64,000 nt of DNA from Diogma glabrata (lineage: Eukaryota > Arthropoda > Insecta > Diptera > Cylindrotomidae): the NCBI GenBank assembly GCA_963693315.1, contig OY856186.1, forward strand, positions 306,358,661-306,422,660, in the 5' to 3' direction. Below are positions 46,236 through 58,641 of the stretch, one piece after another. Made by a program: the position numbers and the translations under genes. The notes below the pieces were generated by a model, which was given only the letters and a program-made list of their open reading frames with translations, had not been told where the DNA came from and made no database searches. Position 1 is the stretch's first letter. Each line of letters opens with the position of its first letter.

Positions 46236-47084
46236 AATCACATTTTCGATTTCAAGCATTCATTCAGTTTTTAACTTTTAAAACAAAATGATTATTCATT
46301 CCGGTTTTGGTTTTTCAAAAGATCACATCTAATCAAAGTAAAAATAGTAAAAATATTGCAATTAATATAATTTAAATATAAAAGTGATTGTATGTCTTAT
46401 CATTATATTTTTTTATAATAATTACTTGTGAAAAATAATAGTGAAATTTTGAAAATCGTTTAAACAAAGAAAAGGATAAATTATTCATATATGTAGTGAC
46501 GAAGAAAATTTTCCTTGATTTTATAAAAATAAAAATAACCTTGATTTGTTAATGTTAAAAATATTTGTGAAACGTCATTTGTCTTAAAACAAAAAGAAAT
46601 AAAAAATTATTGAATAAAGAAAAATAAATGATTTTGCAATCATCATTTCGAATTGGAATAAATAAATAAAATAAAAGCAATAAATCAAATCAAATATAAA
46701 TAAAATAATTATAATTACTTAAAGGTGACATCATCAATAATTAGAAAATGAAATACATTTTTAATATATAAAAATAAAATAATAAAACTAAAGGAAAATA
46801 TGTGTTGTACGGGATTCTGGGGAACAATTTCGGATTTCATCAGTCTCAACGATCTTTAAGATAAGTTTCTATTTTTATATATTTAATGTTACTAAATTAT
46901 ATTATTCTTTGTGTTCTTGGTAGTCCTATGCATTGATAGGTTAAGTTAAGAGATGTTAAGAGATTCCCAAATTTAGGATTCGTGTGGGGACAAACCGCAT
47001 CCCGTGTATATTTTTTATATTTTGTTAGCAAAAGTCCAAACCATTATACAGTGGCAGAACAAATATTGGCTCCGATCCAGGGCC
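46236..47084. other. AT-rich non-coding interval
   Basis: No gene. It includes the far flank of repeat A (about 46232-46300). 46951-46993 resembles 187-222. Confidence 0.5.
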
Positions 47085-50000
47085 ATTAGAACACAATATC
47101 TATTTGAGTGTTAGCATCTGTTGTTGATGCTTCACTTGATAGTTGATTATTAAAATTTAACAAAATATTACTCAAACTATTTTGTTTATTCATATTAAAA
47201 TTAAAATCTCCTATGATTGTTGTAAAATATGTATTCGGGGCGGAATTTATTTTTTTTCGTAATTCTTGTAGAAATATTAAAGTTGGTGTGAGGGGATTTG
47301 TATCCAGTTATGAAATAATGTCCGTCAATTGTAAATGTTCTCAAGTCGATATGCCAATTGTGTTCAGTTTCGTCATTTCTGCCTTCCACGATGCTTAGTG
47401 GTGAGAGATTTTGTAAATCACTTTTATCTCTTGACAGAATTACTAATCCTCTTGATTTTAATTTAATTATATTGTCTTGAGGTAATGGTGCTAGTACCTT
47501 AAAATTATTTGGTATTGCGGACTCATCTACGTTTATTACATTAGATTCAGCCATAATAATAATGTCTGATTTCCAATACTAAATATCATTAAAAACATCG
47601 TCCTTATGTTTTTGGAAAGAATTTACATTATGATAAACTATTCCTTTTCTCAGTTTATTATCCAAATTGTAATAACTCAATTGTAATTTTTTTTTCCATT
47701 TTCAAGAATCCCATTTGTTTTATAAATGTGTTTTCCTTTTCGTTTTTTGTTTTTTGGGTGGTTCAAAATCGCCCAAAATAAAGTGTCCCTCGATGTCACA
47801 ACGAGATAGAGCAACATAATTTAGAGCAGCTGTTAACCCAGGCTGCTTTTTTCTAAAATCTAAACAGACTTGTTGCGTAGTTGAGCCCTGTGATTTGTGA
47901 ATTGTGATGGCTTCTGCTGGAATGTCTGGAAACTGGTGCCGATATGCAACGTGTACTCTTTAAAAGCTCGCGTAGACGTTATTGTGGTTTTTGGTTTTTT
48001 GAATTGGTACACAATTTAATTCGAATCCATTTTGCTTCATAAATTCAAGGAACGGTGCTTTCTCTTCTTTGCCGACATTTGAATTATGGAAAGCTAACCA
48101 CAAAATGATGGGCTTTTTTGAATCTTTTAGGTCAAAAGTAATGTGCTGTAGGGTTCCTACAGCTCCATTTACTAGACCATCACGTGTATTTAAATTTGTC
48201 ACAATCGTGTACTTGATGCCGTTTTTCACTTTGAGTTCAAATGGAACATAGGATTCGGCAATATCGTTCTCACGATATTTTTTTAACATCATATTTAGTT
48301 TTGGAGGTGGAAATTTTTTGTCTATAGTGTCAATTGCTTCCACAATGTGTAGTATTCCAGTACTGTTGGAAATTCGTGTTTCATTATAATTTCGAACATC
48401 TTCGTTTTTATAAAATAATTGGATGGCGTTGTTAGGCACATTAGCGTGATTACATATACCTGTTTGAATGAGTTTTACATCTTCCTTTGTCATTGTAATG
48501 ACGTCAATGAATTTTTCATTCTTTTGACGCAAAACCTCTGTGAATTCAAACAACTTGAATTCTTGCCACAAGAACATTAAACAATATTCTTGTATTAAAT
48601 CACTTTTTGGTTCTTCAAATATTGCTGGTGCCTTTACAGGAGGTAGTTGAAGAAAATCGCCAACCAAAACAACACATTTTCCACCAAAATGGCTCATCAT
48701 TATCATAAATTTGCTGACACCTGCTGTTTATATAATACAACATTGTGTATGATACCATAGATACTTCATCAATCACAATAATCTCGATATGCCTCAATTT
48801 TGCACGTATTGTGTTTGCTGTATCTGAATTCAATAATGATTTTTTCCCCAAAATCATCTGTTTAGTTGGCAAACTAAATGCACTATGACATGTAGTCCCC
48901 CTATATGAAAAGCAGCCATCCCCCCGTTGGAGCTGTTAATAACACTTTTATTTCTCCTTTATCTCCACCTCGGATGTTATCAAAGTAATGCGTCATTGTT
49001 TGATATAAACAATTGATGAAGTATCTTTTTCCTGTTCCAGCAGATCCAAGCACAATTAATTTTTCATCTTATACACCATTTTTAAAAGAATGTAAAATAT
49101 GCATTAGAGATTCCCGTTGTTTTTCATTTAATTTTTGATTTAGCTTTAGTAAATCAACGGGATCGATGCGAGTTGGGGCTGAAATTTGAAATTCTTGTTT
49201 TTCATATATTGTGCCTGTTGTGCTTTTGATGCCGAGTTGTTTAAAAATATCTATTTTTTCATCCTCTGGCAATTCATTTTTTTAAAACTCCTGAGTTTCC
49301 TTTTGACCAAACTCAAACATTTCAATTTCTGCTTGATCTTTTATTTCTTGCAGCTCCTCATCAGACAATTTATTGAATTTTTAATAACTGTTTTCGAATT
49401 TTCGAATCTTCGAATTTTTAATAACTGTTTTTATATTTTTTTTTTTTGTAAATTTCTTTTCAATCAGCATATACGAGCTCTTCTTCTTCGTTTCGCCAGG
49501 GTAAGAAAAGCATAATTTGTTCTCTGTAATAATTTTCTGCATCCTTTTCCTTTTTAAAATTACAGTATCTAATAATGCTTGCTTCCTTTCTTTTTACATA
49601 CATTGGCTCATTCATATATATGCTTTTGTGTTTATTTTGGTCTCCACCATCGCTATTATCACTATTTTGTGCAGCGTAGTCATCTGTTATATTTGTATAC
49701 GAACGTTTTTTTGTATACCATGCTGCAAAACCAGCTAAGCATAAATGTTCAAGTTGATTTGGTCGTTTACTGTATTGCTCTATATATTCCTCTCTAGCAA
49801 TAATAGTACTACCGTCTTCCATATCAGCTAATTTTCTTTCGGATTTTTTAATGACAATTCGTTTATTTGGCAAATTCGTGTTAATAAATTGCTCATCCAG
49901 GCTGAATGCAATCATCGGATGAGATAAACATTCATCCGCGGCTTGTTGTGCCGAAATTAAAGTAGAATTAATTAAGACATTACTTAATGATCGTAATGTT

Positions 50001-50750
50001 TCCCTCGTTGTTTTGTCGTTTTCCCTACATTGTTTTACAGCTTCTTTCATGTTGGTTATTATTCCAATATCTCTTTTTGAACAATACTGGAATAGATACG
50101 TAATAGCTACATATGGTTCAAGTATGAATTGTACATCTGTGTTACCTTCCCATGCATCACGAATAATTTTATTATATGTATTCACTGATACTTCATTGCT
50201 CATTCTTTTATAAAAAACAGTCGGCTTATCTATGGAGTATTCTAATGCTTCCATATATTGCGATTCTGTTATATTTAAGTCTCTAATCATGGTTTCAAAT
50301 GATTCAGTAATTCTAGATTTACTGTAGTAAATCACTTTCAAAATTTCTTTTATGTCATCAGTATGTTGTGTTTTTGGAATTGGTAATAGTATTTTTGTTT
50401 TTGGACAAACAAATTTGGGGAACATAAATCAACACTCAGATTTATTCTTGGCCTTGTAACTACATCTATGTTGATGATATTGAACCATATATGGATTTGT
50501 TTCATCAATCTCGCATGTTATATGTTTATTTATAAAATTTTCAATTTCCTCAAAAGTTTTTCCTGTTTTAAAATCAGCAATAGGTGCATCCTTTAGATAA
50601 AGCATAACATGATCATGAGGTGAGCCTCTCATTTGATATTCCCTTCTTCTGAAGTAATCTGTAACATAACTCCAAATGGTAAATTTTTATTTGTTACGTA
50701 CGTTATGAATGCTGACGATCGGTTGTTAAAGTATTCTGCACACAAAACCA
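47085..50750 (-). pseudogene. Helentron (Helitron2): HUH Rep, Pif1-like helicase, EEP endonuclease
   Basis: Rolling-circle transposon polyprotein, decayed. 50750-50429: Rep part with EYQMRGSPHDHVMLYL, where HDH is the HUH metal-binding motif. 50425-49460: the conserved Rep-to-helicase linker, open for 321 residues. 49272-49069 and on: helicase start, with Walker A GSAGTGK at 49048-49028. 48872-48615: VIDEVSMVS (Walker B). 48706-47960: VLVGDFLQLPPVKA and FTEVLRQ. About 47930-47780: AITIHKSQGSTTQ and NYVALSR (last helicase motifs). 47650-47085: endonuclease/exonuclease/phosphatase domain with MAESNVI, GDFNFN and QIDIVF. The C-terminal EEP domain marks Helentrons rather than canonical Helitrons. 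At least five frame breaks and one in-frame stop, so it is inactive. Ends not identified. Confidence 0.88.
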
Positions 50751-50881
50751 AACATCATCACTTTTTTTCATGAGAAATAAATTTAAAACAAGACACAATC
50801 ATAGTTTTTTCTTTACCTTTTTACACAATAAAATTGATTTTATTTATATATTATTTAAACAACGTAAACTTAAACAATTTG

Positions 50882-51200
50882 TAATGAAGAGCTTTCTCAT
50901 TGGCGAACCAATGAGAATGGCATAGCAGGAAGCGTACCTTGAGTAGTTTAAAGCCGTCACGACTAAGGCTCAGCCATCGCGGGTTTGATAGAGTAATACC
51001 TGCTGCTTCAGCACAAATGCAGAAATGTACGCTATTTACGAAGAATCACAGAAATGGAAAAGAAATACAAGTGGAAAATGGAGACTCTGGCGACCCCGTT
51101 TGCGAAATACCTACGATCAGCGCGTCCAACCCACACATTCACTCCCAGACGCTCACACACCCACGCTTCACACACACCAACATTCACCCACACACTCAGC
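50882..51200 (+). repeat. Module copy 1 with possible primer-binding site
   Basis: It shares with 53601-53900 the start TAATGAAGAGCTTT, then GGCATAGCAGG, ACAAATGCAGA and ATGTACGC. Both continue with GAGACTCTGGCGACCCC and a CACACA-rich stretch. TGGCGACC about 205 bases in could be a retrotransposon primer-binding site (tRNA-Arg type), making the upstream part an LTR. That is inference. Confidence 0.6.
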
Positions 51201-52034
51201 CCTTGAAGCAAGACACTTAAGCTCTAAGACCTGCCTCAAGTATCGCAAGTGGTAGATTTCACTACTTCGTTGTATGGCTGCCATCTAACCCACATGATAC
51301 AGCTCGCAAACCAACCACTGCCATCGCTGGTACACCGTGAATCAGGTCCTGGAGCACGGGAGAACGTCACACGCTATATTGAAAGTCTGGATTGATTGGT
51401 TCCCTTTTTCTTTATTAACAACATTTAAAAAAAAAATTTATAAAACCATAAGTAATTCCAAAAAAAAATTATTCACAACCCAAAAAAAATGGAAGTTTAT
51501 TTGTAAGTTGAACAAACATGTCCAAACCAGTTTATTTCAATACCTGTAGTTTACAGTTAGTTAATGAATCATAGAATCAACAAACCTAAAACAGGACCAA
51601 AATTTATTTCTTTATTTTATTTTTTTTTTTTTTTTTTTTTAATTCTTTTTCTGGATTACAGGCCATTTGAGAATGATTATTTTGAAAGTAGGTAATTTTA
51701 TCAAAAAAGGTATTTGGTAAGCTAAGTTTTAACTCGGAGCAACACTATTTAGATTAGAATCAGTTCCAATTCAGACCAATTCTCGCTACCCCACACCGCC
51801 AGTTCGCACACACACGCAACGACTAACACGCCCCCAGTCAATCACTGATACGCCTTTCACACACATTCACACTTCTACGTTAAACAAAGAAAATAAATAA
51901 AGTAAGATCACTCACCCCATGATTTAAATCCTTCCGGCCACACCGTCTTACAGGCTCAGCCCTCCATCCTCGCTGACCAATCCTATAGGTACCATATCAG
52001 ATAAGTTGTATATCCAGTAAACGATAGCCACAGC
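51201..52034. other. Non-coding interval
   Basis: No gene. 51780-51960 is a C-rich stretch with CACACA runs, resembling the continuation of the second module after 53900. Confidence 0.5.
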
Positions 52035-52600
52035 AAAAATTTGATACAGGTGATACGTTTAAATTCACAATTTATGACAGCAATAGTAAAACTTCGATGT
52101 GAAATAGATGAGAGCAACAGCAAAAATCTGATATCAATGTTGCGTTGAACTATGTTTGAAATACTGTAGTAACAGTCGAAATTTGTTGTAAATGATGCGT
52201 TTCAATATATATCGTATACGGCAGCAATAGTAAAAATTCAATATAAAATAGATGAGAGCAACAGCAAAAATCTGATATCAATGTTGCGTTGAACTATGTT
52301 TGAAATACTGTAGTAACAGTCGAAATTTGTTGTAAATGATGCGTTTCAATGTTGCGTATATATATATATATCGTATACGGCAGCAATAGTAAAAATTCAA
52401 TATAAAATAGATGAGAGCAACAGCAAAAATTTGATATCAATGTTGCGTTGAACGATGTTTGAAATACTGTAGTAACCGTCGAAATTTTGAGGTAAATGTT
52501 GATTGGTAAGAGGTAGCAACAGCAAAAATGTTTTGTAAAGGTTGAGTGGTAATATGTAAAATGTTAGCAACAAAAAAAATTATACATATATCCAATAAAT
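52035..52600. repeat. ~144-160-bp minisatellite
   Basis: About three units containing ATGAGAGCAACAGCAAAAAT, GATATCAATGTTGCGTTGAA and GAAATACTGTAGTAACAGTC, with variable spacing. Confidence 0.85.
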
Positions 52601-53600
52601 ACAAATGCTTAGGTGAGTTGCAGATGTACTGGTAACAACATTTCAATTTCTGACCACATAGGTTTCCTATGCAACATTCTTTTTGGATTCACAGGAGGTG
52701 CAAATTACAAGTATCAAGCTTTGCTTTTCCAAAATTTATTTAAACAAACAAAAAAAATTTCAAAAATTTTTAGACAAACTGTTTACTATCGAACATATTT
52801 GATATTATATTATATTCACAAATTTGACCTTAACAGTCAATCAGAAAGAAAAATTTCAAAAATTATTTAGCTTAGGAGAACTACAGACACGTATCATATT
52901 TTCATTTCTTTAATAATTAGGCTCTATTTTTCTTATGCGTTATTATTTTATATTACATTACACTCACTAATTTGAAATTTAACAGTCATTCAACAAAAAA
53001 GTTAATAAATTACTTAGATTAGGACAACTACAAACACGTATCGAAATTCCTTTTTTTTTATAATTTCTTTAATATTCTATTTTCTTATTCTTTATTATCT
53101 TCTGTTGTTAAAAATATCTAGTAAATATCACAGTTCAAACAACAAACAAATTTCTCGAGTTTGCAGCAATAGTAAAACACCGTACATCAAAACTAAAAAT
53201 ATCACAGATCAATTTTAAATCAACAAAAAATATCACAGTTCAAGCTATCACAGTTCTATCCTATATCCGAAAGGACACTGTTAAAAAAACAATACATGAT
53301 TGAATTCTGCACAACGGTACGTGACCGTTAATCAAAACTATCACCGTTAATTGTTGGTAGTACAATCACAACTTAATGATCTCTAAAATACGTATCATAT
53401 TTCAAATAATTCACGAGCGATTCAAGGACACATACGGTTGTGGTTGTTTTTTTATAAACAATATATTTCCTATAAGAATACTACGAACACCACTCTCTCT
53501 GAGTTATAACTGTTCCATGAGGTCACAGTGAATCAAAAAAAAAATATTACCTCCAGGAACTAATCGTTCCGTTTGTTCCATTGGTGTCCCCTTGTCCTAT
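52601..53600. other. Non-coding interval
   Basis: No gene. Two related segments (about 52870-52910 and 53005-53045) share CTTAG.TTAGGA.AACTACA.ACACGTATC, a local duplication. Confidence 0.5.
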
Positions 53601-53900
53601 GTAATGAAGAGCTTTGCCGTTGATGATCAACGACGAGGCATAGCAGGTCGCGTAGCTAATGAGGTTTTATTTTTGTGCTCCGGCTAATCACAGTATGGAG
53701 TCCGATTGGTAAACCCTGCTGTTCCAATACAAATGCAGACATGTACGCGTTTTTTCAAAATAGATCGGAAGTGGAAACAAATGCAAGTGTGAAAACGAGA
53801 CTCTGGCGACCCCCTTCTACGAAAGAACCACGGTCGGCACGTTCAACCCCCTCACTCACTCACACATGCCCACACACACACACACACACTCATTCACACC
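53601..53900 (+). repeat. Module copy 2 with possible primer-binding site
   Basis: Related to 50882-51200; see there. TGGCGACCCCC lies ~207 bases from the module start, followed by a (CA)n tract at about 53865-53890. Confidence 0.6.
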
Positions 53901-54059
53901 CCTTTATCATAAGAGTAAAAGAAAAGAAAAAAAAAACAAAACAACAATCAAATAGACTCACCCATGGTTATATCCTCCTAGCCTCCAAAATCCGCCTGGT
54001 TTCAGCCCGCCATCAACACTGTCTATACGTTGATCAAAAATAAGATGCCGCCATTGATG

Positions 54060-55000
54060 GGAAGGAACAGTGAATCAATTGGTAATCAACAGCGTAGAAC
54101 AAATTTTCATTTAAAATCGTTGAATAAATTATAATCAGGATCGCCGAAGAAATCGATGAATGAATTTTGATTTATATATCGTTGAATGAATATGTGTTTA
54201 AATCGTTGAATAACTATGTGTGCAGAATCGTCGAACAACTTGGTATTTGAATAGTGGAATAAGTTGCAATCTCAATCGCGGCACAAATTTGTAACCAACC
54301 TTGATGAATAAGTTGTTACTTAAAATCGTTGAATAAATTGTAATCAGGATCGTCGAAGAAATCGCTGACTGAATTTTGATTTAATATCGTTGAATGAATA
54401 TGTATTTAAATCGTTGAATAAATCCGTGTGCAGAATCGTCGAGCAACTTGGTATTTGAATAGTTGAATAAATTGGCAATCTCAATCGCTGCACAAATTTG
54501 TAACCAACATTGATGAATAAAAAATCGTTGAATAATTGGCAATCACGATCGCGGAATGGATTTGCAAACAAAGCTGATTTATAATTCTTTATTTAAAATT
54601 GTTGAATAACTATGGAGGCAGAATCGTCGAACAAATTGGTATTTAAATCGTTGAATAAGTGGTAATCACGATAGCGGAACGAATTTGCAACCAAAATTGA
54701 TGAATGAATTTGTATTTAAATATCGTTGAATAAATTGGTAGTTAAATCGTTGAATAATTTGTAACCATAATCACTGAATAAATTTGTTAACAAAATTGAT
54801 GAATAAAATTGGTATTTAAATCGTTGAATAAATTGGTGGTTAAATCGTTGACCAAATCTATAATCAAATGCGATGAACGAACTGGTATTCACACTCGGTG
54901 AATAATTTGTAATCCGAATGGGTGAATAAAATTGTAGCCAAACTTTGATGAAAATGTTGCGTTGAAACAATATACCGTAGCAACAGCAAAACGGTGATAC
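54060..55000. repeat. Irregular array of (A)ATCGTTGAATAAAT motifs
   Basis: Dozens of short units of the form ATCGTTGAATAA(A)TTGGTA and variants, organised in higher-order blocks of ~190 bases (54105-54310 resembles 54320-54500). ORFs across it are by-products of the repeat. Confidence 0.82.
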
Positions 55001-55540
55001 AATTGATGCGTCGAAACTCGGTGGTAATTAACCAAGAAAAATTGTATAACAATGTTGAGTAGAAATATGTTTAATAGCAAAACTTGTCATCGAGGTAGCG
55101 TTGAAACAGGGATAATTCCCCGTAGTAATAGTAAAGCTGTGATTTCAATGTTGCGAGAAAAAAAAAATTTCGTAGCAATAGCAACTTTTGTTCATACAAC
55201 TGTTGCGTCGAAATAACTCAGGCAATTGTTAAGAATCGTATAAAGTTTTGCCGTATGACAAAGCCCGATCTCACGCAGAATGGTATACCCAACCAATGAC
55301 CTTACGTAGCTACCGGTAATAAAGAAACATTCCATAGCAACAGTAATGACATTTTAGCTGTTCAGAGTATTTTCTTAATTTTTATTATCCAACTAGGTTA
55401 ACTTTACAATATTATCTTCGATACAGGCAGAAACATTAATTAATGTATTACAGTTAGTTATTACTAGTGAAACTGGCACGAATAAATTTTTCCTAGATAA
55501 TCTTACATAGATACTAATTTTTTTGCTATCTATTTAATTA
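55001..55540. other. Non-coding interval
   Basis: Scattered GTAGCAACAGCAAAA / ATGTTGCGTTGAAA units, related to the minisatellite at 52035-52600. No gene. Confidence 0.5.
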
Positions 55541-56090
55541 CACAGTTAAAATTTTTTTATATATAAACGTACACAGTTAAATTTTTTTCCATATATAGAC
55601 GTACACAGATAAATTTTAATTATTTAATCTTCCTCAGGTAAATTTTCTTTAGTTAATCTTACACAGATAAATTTTTTATATATAAACGGGCACAGATAAA
55701 TTCTAATTATTTAATCTTCCTCAGGTAAATTTTCTTTAGTTAATCTTACACAGATAAAAATTTTTTATATATCAACGTGCACAGATAAATTTTAATTATT
55801 TAATCTTCCACAGACAAATTTTCTTTAGTTAATCTTACACAGATAAATTTTTATATATAAACGTACACAGATAAATTTTAATTATTTAATCTTCCACGGA
55901 CAAATTTTCTCTAGTTAATCTTACACAGATAAATTTTTTTTATATAAACGTACACAGATAAATTTTAATTATATAATCTTCCACGGACAAATTTTCTCTA
56001 GTTAATCTTACACAGATAAAAAAATTTTTTTTTATATATAAACGTACATAGATAAATTATATTTAGTTAATCTTACACAGATACGTTTTC
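55540..56090. repeat. ~90-bp minisatellite
   Basis: About six units containing TATATAAACGTACACAGATA, TTTAATTATTTAATCTTCC and TTTAGTTAATCTTACACAG. Later units are the most uniform. Confidence 0.88.
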
Positions 56091-58641
56091 TTTATAATAA
56101 CTCATGCATCGATAGAAAGAATTTTCTTTTATATTAGATTTTGGCTTTCATGTTAAAGGTTTTAGAAATTCTGTCAAACCTCGGTATTCTTCTCCTTATT
56201 AAATCTGTTTTGTTATATTTCGTTTATGAATTTGAAATGGTGCAAGTATTATGGAGCACCAAATAGAAGTAAACAAAAAAATGGATACTCAAATGACACA
56301 GTACAATCACTGACCATACTTGTAAGTCGGCAGTCTACTATCTTAGTTAATTGGTATACAAAACCAAATCAAATTAATTACTGTTTCTTCTGCCGTAATC
56401 GTCATTTAGGTTTTAGATTATTCCGGATACAATCTACATTACATGCGAACAAACTGGATAATTCCTGGATCTTCGTATTACACGACAAAACAAAACTGAC
56501 CTACTTGTTATTCGCGCAGAGTTACCGGATTTAATTAACTAACAAAATTAGATTTTGACTAGCGGCAATAAAAATAATAGTTTATGCACTCTCACCAATA
56601 TGTCCGGCCTCTGTTGTCATGTGACGGCCATCGATCCAAAAAAAGCACTGCACGATACGCAGAAAATAGTTTACTTACTTCTAACAGGCTTCACTCCACT
56701 TATATAATTGGTTATTGACTTCAAATGGCAGCACACATTCCGTATCACAACACAGCATCAACCGTCCCGGATGTTTTTCTTGCTTTCGTTTTTCTTTATG
56801 GAATTTTTATATTTGCGAAACTACCATTTTTAATTACAACATTCCACTACGAGATGTCAAAAAAAACGAAAACACCTGTTTTATGAGTTGACAAAATTAA
56901 TAGACTACACGAATTCAAATCTAATCGAAGAAAAAAGAAAAGCAAACCTACAGTCGATCCCTATATACCCAAAAAAAATTCCTTTTTGAAAATCGAAAAA
57001 ACTCGAATATCGAGTTTCAGATATAAAATAATTAATTTAAAACAAGTGTTAGGAAATTTTTATAGTTAAACCAAACGGTTTGAAATTAGATATTATGGTA
57101 CGAAAACAAGGTTGGGACACAAAATATTTCCGACACATCCATAACATTTATCATTGAATTCAAAATGAATTAAATGCAAGTTCGATCAAATTTATTAAAC
57201 TACAATCTACTACATCAGTACAGTGAAGTTCGGTTTTAAATCGGAAAGATTGTTTGAAGTAAATTTTCTTCTTCCCATGCAAAGAGAAAAAAGATTGAAC
57301 GTATAACAAAGCAAGATAATACTTCTTGGCATGTTAATGACTGTAAAAATAAACGTACAGCTGTTGTAAGGTTTTGCAAACTTCGTTGTGTAAGTTACGT
57401 TTGATGTTTAGATCATTCACATTGAAGTAATAGAGTGAACCAAAGTGAATGGAAATATGGTATGAGTTAATTTTAGTGAATTGCAAAATTAAATAGCAAT
57501 GCTTATAGAGACAAAATTTAAGGAAAATTTTTACATTCATTCAATTTTCGATCAAGATGAAAGTTTACTATAGTTAATGACAACTTTTAATTAATTACAA
57601 TTTAAAATCAATTAGTGCAAGGAGTTCAACTCTCTTCAAACATGTCCGTCCAGCTAATGAAAATTTAGTTAAATTCTAAGAAAAATAAGAAAACGATGAG
57701 TTACGGGGACTATAAAATTATGGCTATTGAAGGTGAATGGATGGGAAACTATTACGCGCGGTACATGTGAATAATAAAAAAAATGAAAACCAATAATTCT
57801 GAGACTATAATACACTGGGTTCAGACATTAGCCCAGACTATCCATTACAGAACAAGTGCTTTTTGGAAGAGCACTCACGACCAAAAAGAAGTTGAAAAAG
57901 GACTAGACTGGTCGCAAACAGACCTTTTACATCCACATTAGTATGGTGAGGCACTTCAATGTTCTACAGATTAGCAATCAAATCGATCGGTATTACAAAC
58001 CCAGTCTTAGCAGAAACAAAGTAACAGAGTATCTAGGATTATACAAAAAAAACTTTTTGAGGGGTATCGATGAAAAACGGTATTCTACTCTATTGCAAGC
58101 GATGGATAACTAAAATCTTCCAGACCCAATTTCGGGCAGATCTGGGGGTTCCCGAGACTCTAAAGTCAAAAAAAAATTTATTCAATCTGCTACAGATCGA
58201 AAAGAAAACCACCATTGGACCGACTCCTTTAATGAAACATCCGACACAATTCCGTTTTTACGTTATGCAGGCTCGCAACCCACACCTGAACTAACACGAG
58301 TCTCATACTTCTCCGACTAAGCTAGCCGGGTCACACTGTTGTACGCTTCCGTCCCAGTGACTCTGAAGGCTGAAAAAAAAAACTGTTCACATAGTTTCAA
58401 AGTAACTAATTGAACCAAATTCAATACCTTCGATCTCGGTATTTTCGCTGGCAAATAGTCTACAAAAAAAAATTTTGAAACAAGACCCGAACACCAAAGT
58501 TGATACACACTCACTGAACTGTGAATTCAAGACGAAACTACCCTCATACTTTATGGTCGTCGATAATCTTGACTTACAATGGCGGTGAAACACAAGCGAA
58601 AGTTACTATCACACTGACAACAAAAAAAATTATTACCGATG
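56091..58641. other. Non-coding interval below the Gypsy element
   Basis: No gene recognised. The 3' LTR of the element at 58642-63659 should start here on the minus strand. I find no sequence matching 63740-64000, so the LTR is either different from what I expect or missing. Confidence 0.45.

Noticed and set aside
47960..48706. Host PIF1 helicase gene
   Set aside because: The linked Rep HUH motif, EEP domain and multiple frame breaks identify a Helentron.
54060..55080. Several ORFs of 60-85 residues rich in Phe, Asn, Gln and Arg
   Set aside because: They are translations of the ATCGTTGAATAA repeat array.
56091..58641. 3' LTR of the Gypsy element
   Set aside because: No segment matches the sequence upstream of gag, so the LTR cannot be claimed.
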